A stretch of 64,000 nt of DNA from Plazaster borealis (taxonomy: Eukaryota > Echinodermata > Asteroidea > Forcipulatida > Labidiasteridae): positions 8,476,501-8,540,500 of the forward strand of contig CM037462.1 of the NCBI GenBank assembly GCA_021014325.1, written 5' to 3'. A program made the position numbers and the translations under genes. Below the pieces are notes generated by a model. It was not told the DNA's origin. It did not search any database and worked only from the letters and a program-made list of their open reading frames with translations. This document shows, piece by piece, positions 28,201 to 39,560 of this stretch; positions within the stretch are counted from its first letter, which is position 1; each line of letters starts with the position of its first letter.

Positions 28201-28366
28201 GGAATAAAAGAGTAGTGACTCGTTCTTAAACGGCCGTTTAAAACCTTGCAGGGTCGTGGCCGTGCGATAAAGGCCCTCGCCCTCGGCTCGGGCCTTTATC
28301 ACACGGCCACGACCCTGCCGGTTTTAAACGGCCGTTTAAGAACTCGTCGCCTACTCTTTTATTTCC
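28201..28366. repeat. Foldback hairpin element, arms about 75 bp
   Basis: Long near-perfect inverted repeat: GGAATAAAAGAGTAG at the left and its inverse at the right, with AACGGCCGTTTAA (itself palindromic) and GGCCGTG/CACGGCC inside. The centre is a short GC-rich loop near 28275-28292. It could extrude as a cruciform. No gene. Confidence 0.85.
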
Positions 28367-28692
28367 TTAGTAATATTGGACAGTTAGTACAATGGCTGCA
28401 ATGTGTGTAAGTATTTTTCTAGGTTTTTTTTCAATGATAAATAAAACCTATAATCCAAAAGGTAAAGTGTGTGCACCAAACCGTATCAAAAAACCGCGGG
28501 TGAACAGCGCCCTCTTTTGTCAGGAATGCTTTTAATTATGTTGTTTAACTTTGTGTAAAAACAATGTAGCCTACAACACGCGACAAAAATACTTTTAATT
28601 TAGTTTGTTAGCGAAGTGGGTAAAATTCGATAAAAAACAATGATCAGCAGAACAGGCCCATTTAACATGACGTCATCGTCACAATGACAATG

Positions 28693-28975
28693 GTTGCGCA
28701 ATTTTAAAATTCAATGTCCCCGACGCGTGTAGTGTAGTGCGCATTTAAGACGACGCAGCGCCCAATTTCATAGAGGTGCATAAGCACAAAAATTAGCTAA
28801 GTAAAAATTAATTGTGCTTACCAGAAATAGGGGTTGCGCAATTTCAAAATTCAATATCCCCGACGCGTGTAGTGAAGTGCGCATTTTAGGCGACGCAGTG
28901 CCCAATTTCATAGAGCTGCTTAAGCACAAAAATTAGCTTAGTAAAAATGAAATGTGCTAACCAGAAATAGGTTAC
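28693..28975 (+). repeat. Tandem duplicate, 141-bp unit
   Basis: 28693-28833 and 28834-28975 both run from TTGCGCAATTT through CCCCGACGCGTGTAGTG and CCCAATTTCATAGAG to ACCAGAAATAGG. Related sequence recurs inverted at about 47110-47230 and 62330-62450, so this is a dispersed family with GGGCCCAATTTCAT ends. Confidence 0.75.
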
Positions 28976-29093
28976 CAGCCAAAATACCATTTCATAATCA
29001 TATGTACCAGTTTTGTCTGGTTTCCTGCTACGTTTTGCTTGGAAGAAATTTGTTAAAACATATTTTCTGCTTAATAAGCAGCTCAATGAAATT

Positions 29094-29243
29094 GGGCCCA
29101 AGGCTTGATTTCACAAAGATCTAAAATTGATCTTAATTACAAATCACTCTTATTTGCTAAGCAAAGTGTAATGTCACAATAAACAAATCACTATGGTAAC
29201 AATGGCAACTCATCTTAAGATGAATCTTTGTGAAATTGGCCCC
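29094..29243. mobile_element. Foldback MITE with GGGCCCAA-type ends
   Basis: GGGCCCAAGGCTTGATTTCA at the left is matched inversely by GTGAAATTGGCCCC at the right, with a second inverted pair (AAGATC.. / ..GATGAATCTT) inside. Confidence 0.6.
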
Positions 29244-30054
29244 ATAAGCTTACCATTATTTTGTTTACGTGCAATTAGACAACCCGAAAGGCGAGCGTTG
29301 CCGACAGTCACGGTTCATTACAAAGCCATTAAGTCTGTACCTTCTTGCCTAACTTATTCTATCTAACAAACAAATTACGTTTTTGAAAATGTTCATTAAG
29401 ACATCAAAAATTTCTCACAAGCATGAAAAGTTGGATGCCCAAAACAACTATACTTTCATATTTCAAATAGAGCCTAGTTTGCTATTTATAAGAAGTGGGG
29501 AAAAACCCATAATTTATATAATTTACATCATTTACATAATTGGTAAAACTTTTTTTCGAGAAAATGTAGATTTGTGGGGTAGAACTTATTATGAAATATC
29601 GTTCCATCGACCTGGAGTGTTCACATTTTGTGCGTCCGCGACTGTCGAGAAGAAACGAGAGCAAATGGTGACGATTTTTAACTGTCTGACATGCCTTGTA
29701 TTAAAACAAACACGTTCAAACCAAGATGCCATTGTTTTAGTGTTCATTAAGACATCAACAATTTCTCACTGAAAGTCAGTCAACAAAATCCAACAAAAGC
29801 TGGTACACATCAAAAGGACTTTCAAATTCAGTTTGCTTTGAAGTGAAACACATTTTTTCGAGACAAAAAGTTATTGATGATTTTCCAAATTAAACAGCCA
29901 TACTGAATTTGTTTTTGCGTAAGTTATCAACAGCATTTAAGTGTTCAAAGACTTCAACAATTTCTGAGCAATAAATAAAAACATATAAATTACACTTTCT
30001 TCTCGCAAATCTTCCTCGAACAAAGTAAGGTTTATCTTAAAATTTGTGTACATC
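29244..30054. other. Downstream of the lectin gene, no gene recognised
   Basis: AT-rich. The frame at 29383-29772 is open by chance (low-complexity, no domain). A short ATCAACAATTTCTCAC-like stretch repeats near 29401, 29754 and 29951. Confidence 0.5.
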
Positions 30055-30795
30055 TTATTCATCCTTTTTGTACTCAAAGTACGCACAGTTCTCAGTTTCA
30101 ACAAAGTCTTTAGCAACATCAATGAGTGAAATGTTGGCTGAATTAAGCTGACATTTTCCTCCCCGAAGCAAATTGAAGGAGCGACATTCTGGTGTTTTAG
30201 CACACATTATGCAACACATCACTGGGTTGGCAACCGTTGATTCCCTCAACACGTACCCGTTCAGACAGCCTGATGAACGATCACTTGGTGCGCGCGTAAC
30301 ACACAACAGTTTTCCAAATGTTTCTTGGGCACAGATTGGGTAGTAATAACGAAGACGGCAGGGCTGGTCACCCCAGTGTCCATTGCCGGACCGCAATACT
30401 ACACAATCATCAGTAGAAGTGTCTGGTTGACCTTTTGCCCAATCGAAGTATCCCGGAGTACCACCAGAGCACTCGAAGTCACCATTAAACCTATCACATA
30501 ACAGCCATGCAGACACCCCTCTTTCTGGTGCATTTCCAATGAGAAATTCCCATGCAAAAGTGTTTTCCGAGGGGGACCGTGGAGCTAGCAAAGTCCCACC
30601 GGAGGATCGGCACATATCACGGGCTTCGTACCAGGTAACGCGTCTCGGTATGAGCAGGTAACATCGATCTGAAAAATGCTTCCATCCCTTCGGACATCTG
30701 TTACCGATGCAAGAAATGCACGAAAAGTTCACAAGAATAACAAGAAACAAAATAATGTTGATAACTCGAATTATTTGTCCACAGTAAACGGCCAT
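30055..30795 (-). CDS. C-type lectin with PAN/apple-like tail
   Basis: 246 residues in one exon. Signal peptide or signal anchor at 1-30. C-type lectin domain at about 34-156 with the usual cysteines (34, 45, 62, 131, 146, 155). The sugar-binding loop reads QPD (123-125), the galactose-type triplet, and the second site WGD (141-143) stands where WND is common. A Cys-rich C-terminal region (about 165-242; C177, C194, C195, C198, C204, C215, C237) looks like a PAN/apple fold. Likely secreted or membrane-anchored, possibly in immunity or adhesion. Function is inferred from domains only. Confidence 0.85.
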   Translation of the reverse strand: MAVYCGQIIRVINIILFLVILVNFSCISCIGNRCPKGWKHFSDRCYLLIPRRVTWYEARDMCRSSGGTLLAPRSPSENTFAWEFLIGNAPERGVSAWLLCDRFNGDFECSGGTPGYFDWAKGQPDTSTDDCVVLRSGNGHWGDQPCRLRYYYPICAQETFGKLLCVTRAPSDRSSGCLNGYVLRESTVANPVMCCIMCAKTPECRSFNLLRGGKCQLNSANISLIDVAKDFVETENCAYFEYKKDE

Positions 30796-32621
30796 CTTTG
30801 ATTGACAAGTTTGAATTTGCTATTTTCAACTTAAATCTGAGCAGAGGGTTGATTCATCAATCGTCCAATGATAATAATTCTCGGAGACTGCTCAAGAAAG
30901 TAACAGACTGGCTCAAAGGCACACAGATGCTCCAAGAAAATGAAAAAGAACTTCGAACGGATTCTGGGTTGTAGGCACGCTGTCTGTTATGAAGATGAAC
31001 AAAGCACTGAGACCGAGGTATCGATGGTGTAGCTACCTGCTTTAATTACCGATCTCACACCCATTCTAATAAACAGACCTATAGCTTTATCAATTGGTTA
31101 ACGGCTAATTGCCCAGTGCATGTCCCAATGCGCATGATCGGCGCGCAATAGATTCTGGGTGAAATTCGAGTCCAAACAACATGGCGCGCTGATTTTGTTA
31201 CCGCTAGATGAAAAACGTGAACATCTATTTTAATGTTTTTCCTAGGGATAATTTTTATTTAGACTCTCGAAAACCAGAGAATTTTAATATATGTCCAAGT
31301 CCAAAAACCAATTATGTCAATCTCTTCATCATAGGCCTGTGTGCAATTCATTTAGTTCCATGTTCCTTTTATAAATAAATTAGGTATACAAAGCTTTTTT
31401 TTATTCTGATTAGCAGCTCTGTTGGACCCCGACTACAGCACAAGGAAGACAATCCGACGTTACGAAAGTAACGTAAATTAATATTAAACCCGGTTTTCTA
31501 AATTTGTACTTAACAGTTCTATCTTTTGTAGGAAGCAAATTTCTGGCAAAATTGTATATTACTTTTCTTTATTAACGATATATTACTTCCCCACTCTAGT
31601 ATATTATTGTCGACTTTGATCTAACTGTTCCTTGGTTTGAACTAAGCCCATTCAACTTTGCTCATTGTGGGTACAATTAGAGCTAGATAACAATTCTGAA
31701 GTTAGGTGAACCTTTTTACTTGGACCTTGTTTTTTATTTCCGGTTGAGGTTGGGGTTAGAAATGCAGGAAAACACATGTTGGTAAATTCGTTGTAATTTA
31801 AGAGTAGTAATTTTAAATGAGGCAAGTGGTTGAGTTCTTCAATATTCAAGCAATCTGATTACAAATCATATTAATAAAAACATTACAAATAATAATTGGG
31901 GCGAGAAGTGTGTGCATCAAAGTGGAAACCACCTCTAGAATTGCATTGTCTCGCAGAGTGATATTGATCTACAGGTGGTCGGTGTAGAATGAAGCAATGA
32001 AGCAACTTCCGCATAATATTATAGGAAAACTCCAAGAAGAAGAAGAAAAAAGTCAAACGAATTTTGGTTTGCAGAATAACTTATCACAGACTGTCTGAGA
32101 CGAAGATCAAGCAATAATGACACAACGAATGGGTGCTATTTTGTGGTATTGCTATAGATACCATGCTTTACATAACGATCTGCCATCCATCCAACTTAAT
32201 TATACTCTGGAGCAATAGGATTCTGTGGGCCTATTACTTCCAATTAGACCTAAATGTATAGTGACAATTACAATTACTGCAAAGCCATTGTTAGGACAGC
32301 TTGAGGTTGACAAGACTTATTCCGTTGCCTTGGTGAAGGGACAAAATAAACAAGGTTCATTAGGCACTCGTGCCCGCAGCTTGTGTACATTTTAAAATCT
32401 AAGTCAAGGCTTTAGCTTCCATATGGTAAAAAAAAAGTACTGGGGAGTTCCACTGAGAAATATGAGTTTTCGTGTGTTATGTCAATGGGGTTTTTACGGA
32501 TACAAATCTCGACGAAAACAATAGCTATTCCGACTGTGTCGAACAGCTAATAATATAAAACAAACATGGGCCCCTAGCATATTGCAAATATTATTTGGTT
32601 ATGCGTGTATCTTTCAGTCGT
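30796..32621. other. Upstream of the lectin gene, no gene recognised
   Basis: Non-coding; promoter of the lectin presumably lies near 30800-31000 but no clear TATA box was seen. The phrase ATGAAGCAACTTCC-like near 31990-32010 and a partly similar stretch near 30880-31040 (CAGACTG, AAGATGAACAAAGC) suggest a diverged duplication. Confidence 0.4.
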
Positions 32622-32625
32622 TTAA

Positions 32626-33228
32626 AGGCACTGGGCACTATTGGTATTTACTCAAAATAATTATTAGCATAAAACCTTACTTGGTAACGAGTTATGGGGA
32701 GCTGTTGATAGTATAAAACATTGTGAGAAACGGCTTCCTCTGAAGTAACGTAGTTTTCGGGAAAGAAGTAATTTTCCACGAGTTTGATTTCGAGACCTCA
32801 GAATTAAATTTTGAGGTCTCGAAATCATGTATCTGAAAGCACACAACTTCGTGTGACAAGGGTGTTTTTTCTTTCATTATTATCTCGCAACTTCGACGAC
32901 CAATTCGCCGTATTTTTGACCGTGTGAGGGCGTTTGTGGACCAATTTTTACGTGATGAAAAACAAGTAAACAAACGGGTTTTTTTCATTTTTGTTATTAT
33001 TATGCTTATGTGTTTCGTCACTGATGCAAGAAAACTAAATTCAGGCAATTAAAATAAGATGAAACTGTAATTGTGATGCAAGACATTCCCTGAAGAAAGA
33101 GCCCTCATGCGGTCAAAAATATGGTCAATTGAGCTCAAATTTTCACAGGTTTGTTATTTTATGCATATGTTGAGATACACCAAGTGAGAAGACTGGTCTT
33201 GGACAATTACCAATAGTGTCCAGTGTCT
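32626..33228 (+). mobile_element. TTAA-target MITE, long subfamily, 603 bp
   Basis: TTAA at 32622-32625 and 33229-33232. Ends AGGCACTGGGCACTATTGGT and ACCAATAGTGTCCAGTGTCT are inverse-related. An inner palindrome (GATTTCGAGACCTC and its inverse, about 32786-32826) is present. Confidence 0.85.
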
Positions 33229-33653
33229 TTAAATAGTAGGAACGGAGATGGGAGCGGGGCTCAATGTTGTAGGTCTCCCCGTGGGTACCTTGGTCTCCCC
33301 GGTGTCGGATGGGGAGGTCGAGGTCTTGTTATCGGTATTCGACCGCAGGTGTTTTGATTTCAGAAGTTTTCGTCAATGCTCGATTAAAACTCACCAACAG
33401 AGTGCGCACTTTTTCTTTGGTGGAAGCCAATAAGAGATAAGTCTTGGTTCAAAGACATTTGCGCTTTGCTTTTAGCAGAAATGGGTCAATACCAAATACA
33501 GAGGGCGCTATAAACTTTGGGTCGATTTCTGACATCACACTAGATCAGTGAAGCTAGCTACGCAACACGCCACAATATACATTGAAAGCGCCCTCTTTTC
33601 CTGTATGCTAAAGTAGTGATTGATTATTGAACCAAAAACCGTGTCCGCATTAA

Positions 33654-34153
33654 AGGTATCGTACACGTTTGGTAATTACTCAAAACAAATATTAGCATAA
33701 CAACTTACCTGGTAAAAAGCAACGGAGAGCTGTTGATAGTATAACACATTGTAGGAAACGACTCCCTCTGAAGTAACGTAGTTTTTGAGAGAAAGAGGTA
33801 ATTTCTCACTAAAATAATAAAAACTTCTTGCAAGAAGTTTTTATTCCTATTTGGGCCCAATTTCATGGCACTGCTTACCAAATAATTCTGCACTTACGCG
33901 CATTGTAACGTGTGTATTTCTATGGGACGCAGCTGGGCGTAAGCGCAGAATTCCGCGGTAAGCAGAGCCATGAAATTGGGCCCTGAAAGCACACAAATTT
34001 GTACAACAAGGGTGTTTTTTCTTTCATCATTTTCTTGCAACTTCGATGACCAATTGAGCCCAAATTTTCACAGGTTTGTTATTTTATGCATATGTTTGGA
34101 TACATCAAGTGAGAGCACTGGTCTTTGACAATTTCTAAACGTGTTCAGTGCCT
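33654..34153 (+). mobile_element. TTAA-target MITE, 500 bp, with nested foldback
   Basis: TTAA at 33650-33653 and 34154-34157. Related to the copies at 32626 and 46333. A 130-bp foldback (33849-33982) sits inside it. Confidence 0.82.
33849..33982. mobile_element. Foldback MITE nested in a TTAA MITE
   Basis: Begins TTGGGCCCAATTTCATGGC and ends with the inverse. The related MITE copy at 46333-46708 lacks it and reads straight from TTATTCCTAT to CTGAAAGCACAC, giving the empty site. Confidence 0.8.
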
Positions 34154-34278
34154 TTAAGCGACATTGGCTGCAACGACAATGTTGAAGAATATGACTTTTC
34201 GGCGTTCCGGCCACAGCCACTGCGGAAGCCATTATTAATTCGGACAAGGCCTAAGACGAGGGGCTTATCATAGAAGCA

Positions 34279-34341
34279 TAAGTTGGGAGGGTCGGGAGGG
34301 TCGGGAGGGTCGGGAGGGTCGGGAGGGTCGGGAGGGTCGAT
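34279..34341 (+). repeat. Simple repeat (GGGAGGGTC)n
   Basis: Seven tandem 9-bp units, G-rich on the plus strand and able in principle to form a G-quadruplex. Confidence 0.9.
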
Positions 34342-34427
34342 GGGGCAGTGCCAGCTCTCACAAAAACAAAGTGTGCAATAACATTATTTTGTCAATAGGC
34401 ATAGGGGCGTTAAATACCTGTCCACTG

Positions 34428-34600
34428 CAGATTATTCTTTCTGCGTGGACATAACCGCTCCAGATTTTCGGCAATATCTCAAAAACGCTACCACCTTTTG
34501 AAATGAAATTTTCACAGGTTAGTTTTATGAAATATATCTACAACTATATAGGATTGAAACAAACATAGGCTCAATTACCAAACGTGTACGATGCCTTTAA
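34428..34600 (+). mobile_element. TTAA MITE, 3' fragment
   Basis: Carries only the right half of the family (from TGCAGATTATTCTTTCTGCG to ACCAAACGTGTACGATGCCT TTAA). The left part is missing. Confidence 0.65.
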
Positions 34601-34619
34601 GTGGTTCCTCGCAATTTTT

Positions 34620-35177
34620 TTCTTGCTCGTTTTTGATTTACATAATCAATTTTTAGTAGTATTCTGTAATCATTACAAGTGACACATTTCTCCAAGGCCC
34701 ACAAATATTGGTCAAAGTTTTTCAGGATTTGTTAATATTTAATGCTGTCTATGTTGGTTTATGAGAATGAACCATATGGATAGCGCTTTTGATTGGCAGA
34801 CTATCTACTGCTCAAAAATAGATGACAGCATTACAAAATCCCTTTTCTAAAGATACCGGGTATGCTAAACATAGTCTCAAACTTTATCTGAATATTCAAT
34901 ATTCTTGAAATTTTAGTTTTGGAAAATCATCGTTCTGTCGATCAACGTTGGGATTCAAATTTAAAGAAAAATATTTGTCACAAATCTTTACTTCTAAGTT
35001 GGGATTAAAACTATTGTTTTAAAATAAGTGTCACGAGGCACAAGAAGTGTTTTGATTTGTGTTTTATCAGCTATACACAACACTGTAGTTGAACATAATT
35101 AAAAAATATAATATTAATTTCAGGTAAGCCTAATATTAAAAAATTAATACTAATTTATACAAATCGTATTTATGGAC
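34620..35177. other. Duplicated 3' flank shared by amylases B and C
   Basis: TTTGATTTACATAATCAA and GTTCTGTCGATCA recur in the same order at about 50590-50890, downstream of gene C. The segment was therefore duplicated with the gene. No coding frame. Confidence 0.6.
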
Positions 35178-35183
35178 TTTATT
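35178..35183 (-). promoter_or_regulatory. Candidate polyadenylation signal of amylase B
   Basis: AATAAA on the minus strand, about 30 bp after the extended stop of gene B. Confidence 0.5.
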
Positions 35184-35212
35184 CTGCCAAACGTGGATCA
35201 CCAATAAAATGA

Positions 35213-37083
35213 TCAGACACGCTTACATGATATTAATGATATTAGCTTATACCACGTTTTCACCAAGATTAACATCAGCTTAATAAATTTGGTATATAAA
35301 ATAACCACGTTAAAAAAAGAGTCGATCTTATTTGAAAAGTTAAGAAATCGCAACGAGTCAATTGTGCATGAGTTGGAACCAAACTCGAAGACATTAAGGT
35401 GGCCGCATCTAGCGAAGTGGTTGTTGCTGGAATAAGACTTGCTACCTCCAGCGGACCCCGAACAAGACTCCTGCATGATGTCACTCTCCCAACCGTCTCC
35501 ATTCTTAAGGTACGCTTTCAGCTCAAACCACCCTCCCTCGGTCTTGTCGCAGTCCATATTCACGTCCACCATCCAGTAATGATCGCCCCATTGGTTCAGC
35601 GGAGTGTACCCGTAGCCGTTTTTGTCAACGTTTGCGCCAAAGTTGGGGTTGTTCGTCGTCCAGACAAGTGGGGTCCCAGCAGCTTTGTCCCCCTGGTAGC
35701 TCTTCTGAGCGTTTTCTGCACCGTACCAATCAAGAAAATCGTCTCCTGTCTTCCAGGCGTTGTATTTGCTGTTGGTTCCTCCGATATTGTGGTGAATCGG
35801 AATGGCGCAGGCACTGGTGTCGGCATTAGACGTACAACCACTTCTCTTGGCGTGGTCGATGCCGCCGCGGATGAACAAGTCTTGGCCGAAGGTGATGTAT
35901 TTCTTTATGAAAATTACAGTGCGTTGGTAACCATATGGACCAACCTTAGCATCGACGTGTATGGCTACCACTGGATCCTCACCGGTATCCACGTTGAAAT
36001 AAGCATTACCCGAACCATCGACGTTTATTGTTGGACCACTGCAAGACCCGGTAGATGCATCGAAGTCACCCAAGATTATGTTGCAGTATTCCCCAGATGG
36101 CATTCCGGTGTATAGCGTTTCAGAGAGGGTGTACCCATCGTTGTTGATAGCAATGAAAGCTTTGTCTTCACGACCAAAGGCAATCTGTTGGTTTCCATTG
36201 CTCCACCAGTTAGAGAGAGGCTGGCCAGCTGCGACGTTACGGAAACCAACCATGTTCTTGATCTGTCTCCAGCGGTGTTCGCACACCCAGCCGTTACCGC
36301 AGCTACCGTCTCCGTTAATGGTAGGGGACATTGTGTTGCCGCTGCCATCTGCTGGTGGACCGGCATCGGTGTCGTGATTGAAGTAGAAGCTGCTCATCAG
36401 GCGAGTGAAGCCGTAAGGATAGGCCAACATGAAGGCATTTGCCATCTTGTAAAGACGAGGCTCCTCGAAGTTGATGATATTTTTACCTCCAATGTGTCCA
36501 CGCTGGTTGTCATGGTTATCGATGAACACGACGGCTGACCTGTCGGCAAGCATGCCCCAATCTTCCCCGAAGTTACTAAAGTAGGTCAGCTTTTTTGAAC
36601 CTCTCATCGCCTCACCCACTTTAAGCCCGTATTTGAACTCGGTCACCCTACCGATGGGGGTGTACTCCCCTGCTGTAATCGGCTCTCTTCCTTGATCAAT
36701 CACCTCATGTAAAATGAGCGGGCGAGAACCGGATGGGAAGTATGCAGTGTTAAGGTTGTTAAGAGAGCCGAAGACCGCACCGAGATCCCCGGGCCACATG
36801 TGCTTGGAAGCGTCCACTCGGAAGCCGGCCACCCCCATGTCGATAAGCTCGTTCATGAAACCCGCAATGGCAGACCTGACGTACGAGTTGGAGGTGTCGA
36901 GATCGGGTAGGCCCCTCAGGTTACAGTTGCGAACCTGGTTTGTGTCTTGGTAGTTCTCAATACTGCCGCTGTCGGAGGAACATTTGCCTCTAGGAACGTT
37001 GAAGTCCAAAGTTTTAAACGGCACACCCGGGAAGCTTAGTGAACCAACGTCAAAAGTGCTGCCCGCTGTGCCAGTCCCTGAAC
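35213..37083 (-). CDS. Amylase B, exon 3, stop-loss extension
   Basis: Main GH13 exon of an alpha-amylase hydrolysing starch alpha-1,4 bonds; secreted. Catalytic residues intact in GFRVDASKHMW (Asp), LHEVIDQG (Glu) and DNHDNQRG (Asp). The acceptor is either AAG at the position equivalent to gene C (start 37083) or CAG six bases further (start 37077); both keep the frame. The C-terminal domain of about 190 residues follows a very short linker (KVGPYGYQRT), about 25 residues shorter than in C. Where C ends CTIDSL then TGA, B has CGA, so the frame runs 45 more residues through former 3' UTR and includes a hydrophobic stretch. The extension could lower secretion or be trimmed. Confidence 0.92.
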
Positions 37084-37466
37084 CTTAAGTAAGATGGCAA
37101 AAGAACAAGAATTATAACAAACACGAAGAGTACAAACAAACACATTGCTATACAATGCCCCCCCCCCCCGAAAAAAAGATGATCTATAAAAGAGCGAGAG
37201 AATAAGAGTTGAGTGAGGGGGCATGTTTTTGACAATGTCAGAACTCAGAAACATTTCAGGTATAACTCATTGGATGGATAATGAAGGTTCAACGTGATGT
37301 CATCGTAACATAAGAGTAGCTAGCTATAGTTCTCTTTAATACTGTATTGACAGATGGCCCTGCCCCATCATAACAGTGATTGTCGCTTCTCAACTTAATA
37401 TTAGTCATATACTTGTGCTTATTTCTGCGTGACTTTTGACTCTTTTAGTGGGGAACAATGGCGTCA

Positions 37467-37814
<348 letters not shown>

Positions 37815-37877
37815 TCAATAATGATTCAGTGTAACAATCACATTTCCTACTCCGACTTTCTTAAAGCATGTGATAAA

Positions 37878-38694
37878 GGGTGCGTTCGATTAGCTTCCCC
37901 GGGTCGACCCCAGTGTGTTCATCTGGGTGAGCCCCTGCAATGAGCTAATCGAACGCCAACTTCCCCAGCATTCACACTAATGCATCTTGGGACAGCCGAC
38001 CCGGAACTACTCTCATTATGTGCATTATGTCCGTGGATTCACGAAAAGATCGTAAAATAATTATTCTCAAGGTAAAACTGCAACGTTAAATTATTGTACA
38101 AGCACAGGTTGATACACAAGTTGTCAGCCTCGAATATAAAAATACTATAATACTCACAAAGTCACTGTTTTAAGGATGAAAATGTGTCAAACTTACTGAA
38201 AGTGTCCTGCTGAAAAACAATAAAAATGGTGGCCATTGAGAAAGTTTTTCGTCGTGACGTCATGCACCTCGGTCAGCCCCAAGTGACCCGCTCCACAAGC
38301 AGGGCACAGTGCAATCTCGTCCCCATGGTTTACTTTATTTCCAACCATGTTTACAATAGTAAACCATTGGAGGGAAACTCCTTACTTGGACCCTAATTGG
38401 ACAACGACTGGTGTACAAAAGTCTAACGTAAACATGTTAAGTTGTACTCATTCAATATTCACCATGTTCACAGCCAGACTATTCTAATTTGCATACGTAT
38501 CCAAAAATTTGAACATGCAACTGATCCAATACCAGGGTGAGAGAGCGGTCAACCTCGTACTGCTCGACACACCTTGGGGACGAGGTTAGGCACAGTTGGG
38601 CTGACCCGGGTGGGCCCCGAGAATGACGTAAAAGCTATTCGAACGCACCAGGGGAAACCTGGGTCGACCCCGGGGAAGCAAATCGAACGCACCC
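37878..38694. mobile_element. hAT-like MITE, about 817 bp, in amylase B intron 1
   Basis: Ends GGGTGCGTTCGATTAGCTTC and its near-inverse (GAAGCAAATCGAACGCACCC). A second inverted sub-copy lies just inside the right end (about 38600-38660). No clear 8-bp target duplication seen, so the hAT assignment is tentative. Confidence 0.65.
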
Positions 38695-38708
38695 ACTGAC
38701 TCTCTGTC

Positions 38709-38781
38709 TACGAGGAGGAGTGAGCACTGTGTTAAATTCGCCCGAGGCTTGAATTTAACACAGTGCTCACTCCTCCTAGCA
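38709..38781. repeat. Foldback hairpin, arms about 29 bp
   Basis: AGGAGGAGTGAGCACTGTGT and its inverse flank a short loop (near 38741-38752). It lies at the end of the LINE relic and probably interrupts it. Confidence 0.8.
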
Positions 38782-39560
38782 GACCGAATGATATGGAAAA
38801 GTCTGTAAGTACAACTGTACCAACATTGTGGCTTTCCTCTGACCCATGAACTAAAAAATGAGTCAAATCTATCAAGCAGTGACTCGTTAAAACACCTTTA
38901 ACATTATCAAATTGGCGAATGTCTATTCTGTCTAGGATGTCGTTCAGTAATGAACTTTTGTGCAATTTTAGCAAAAACAGAGGTGAGTGAAATGTGTCTC
39001 AACTAGTCAATGCTTGGAAGATGTTGTTTAGGGACAGAGACCACAATAGCCTGCTTCCACTGAGCAGGGACTTTCCCTTCTTGGAATGATCTATTCAAAA
39101 TTTTAGTAAAGGGAACACTAAGATCGTAAGCGAATTTTTCAGCCAATTTAGGTGGAAAATGATCCGGTCCGCAGGACTTAAAACTTCTAAGTCTTTAAAG
39201 TTTGCTGTAAATTACCCAAGGAAATATATGAGGAACAGGGGTCTCAGCTGGTAGATATGATGGAAGGTTAGAGATGTCCAAGGGATCAAGTCCCTCTGAC
39301 TCTCCAACAAACCGATAATTAATTGAATCTGCTTTCCATTTGAGATCGTTACAATTTTTACTCTTGGTATGTCAAGATTTAAGTTAGTGTTTCTGGCATT
39401 GGTAATTGATTTGATTATGCAATTTAAGTCAGTATGCTGAAGGTTTTTGACCCGATTAGCGTAAAAAGTTAGTTTTAGGTTTTTTTTATCTCTCGCTCAA
39501 CCATTCAAATTTTCCGCCATTGATCTCTGTTAACAAAATCAGATTGACGTTGTACAATAA
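38735..39560 (-). pseudogene. LINE reverse transcriptase relic
   Basis: The minus strand encodes, in two frames and with stops, a non-LTR reverse transcriptase. Visible in order: LPSYLPAETPVP-type linker, SCGPDHFPPKLAEKF, ILNRSFQEGKVPAQWKQAIVV, LRHISLTSVFAKIAQKF, then (frame changed) HCLIDLTHFLVHGSEES and VVLTDFS, the start of catalytic motif A. The D of motif A is kept but the following residues are decayed, and the relic ends at the foldback hairpin. It lies in intron 1 of amylase B. Confidence 0.75.

Noticed and set aside
22653..29243. A CRISPR array or prokaryotic-type operon in the repeat-rich spacer
   Set aside because: The tandem units are imperfect minisatellites without unique spacers, and everything around is eukaryotic.
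33806..33836. AACTTCTTGCAAGAAGTT palindrome outside the Polinton, taken as a member of the palindrome family
   Set aside because: It belongs to the TTAA MITE (also at about 46512), has a different arm pattern and an enclosed GC centre; similarity is probably chance.
35399..36538. Plus-strand frames of 99-238 codons opposite amylase B, and their twins opposite amylase C
   Set aside because: Antisense shadows conserved only because the two amylase exons are duplicates.
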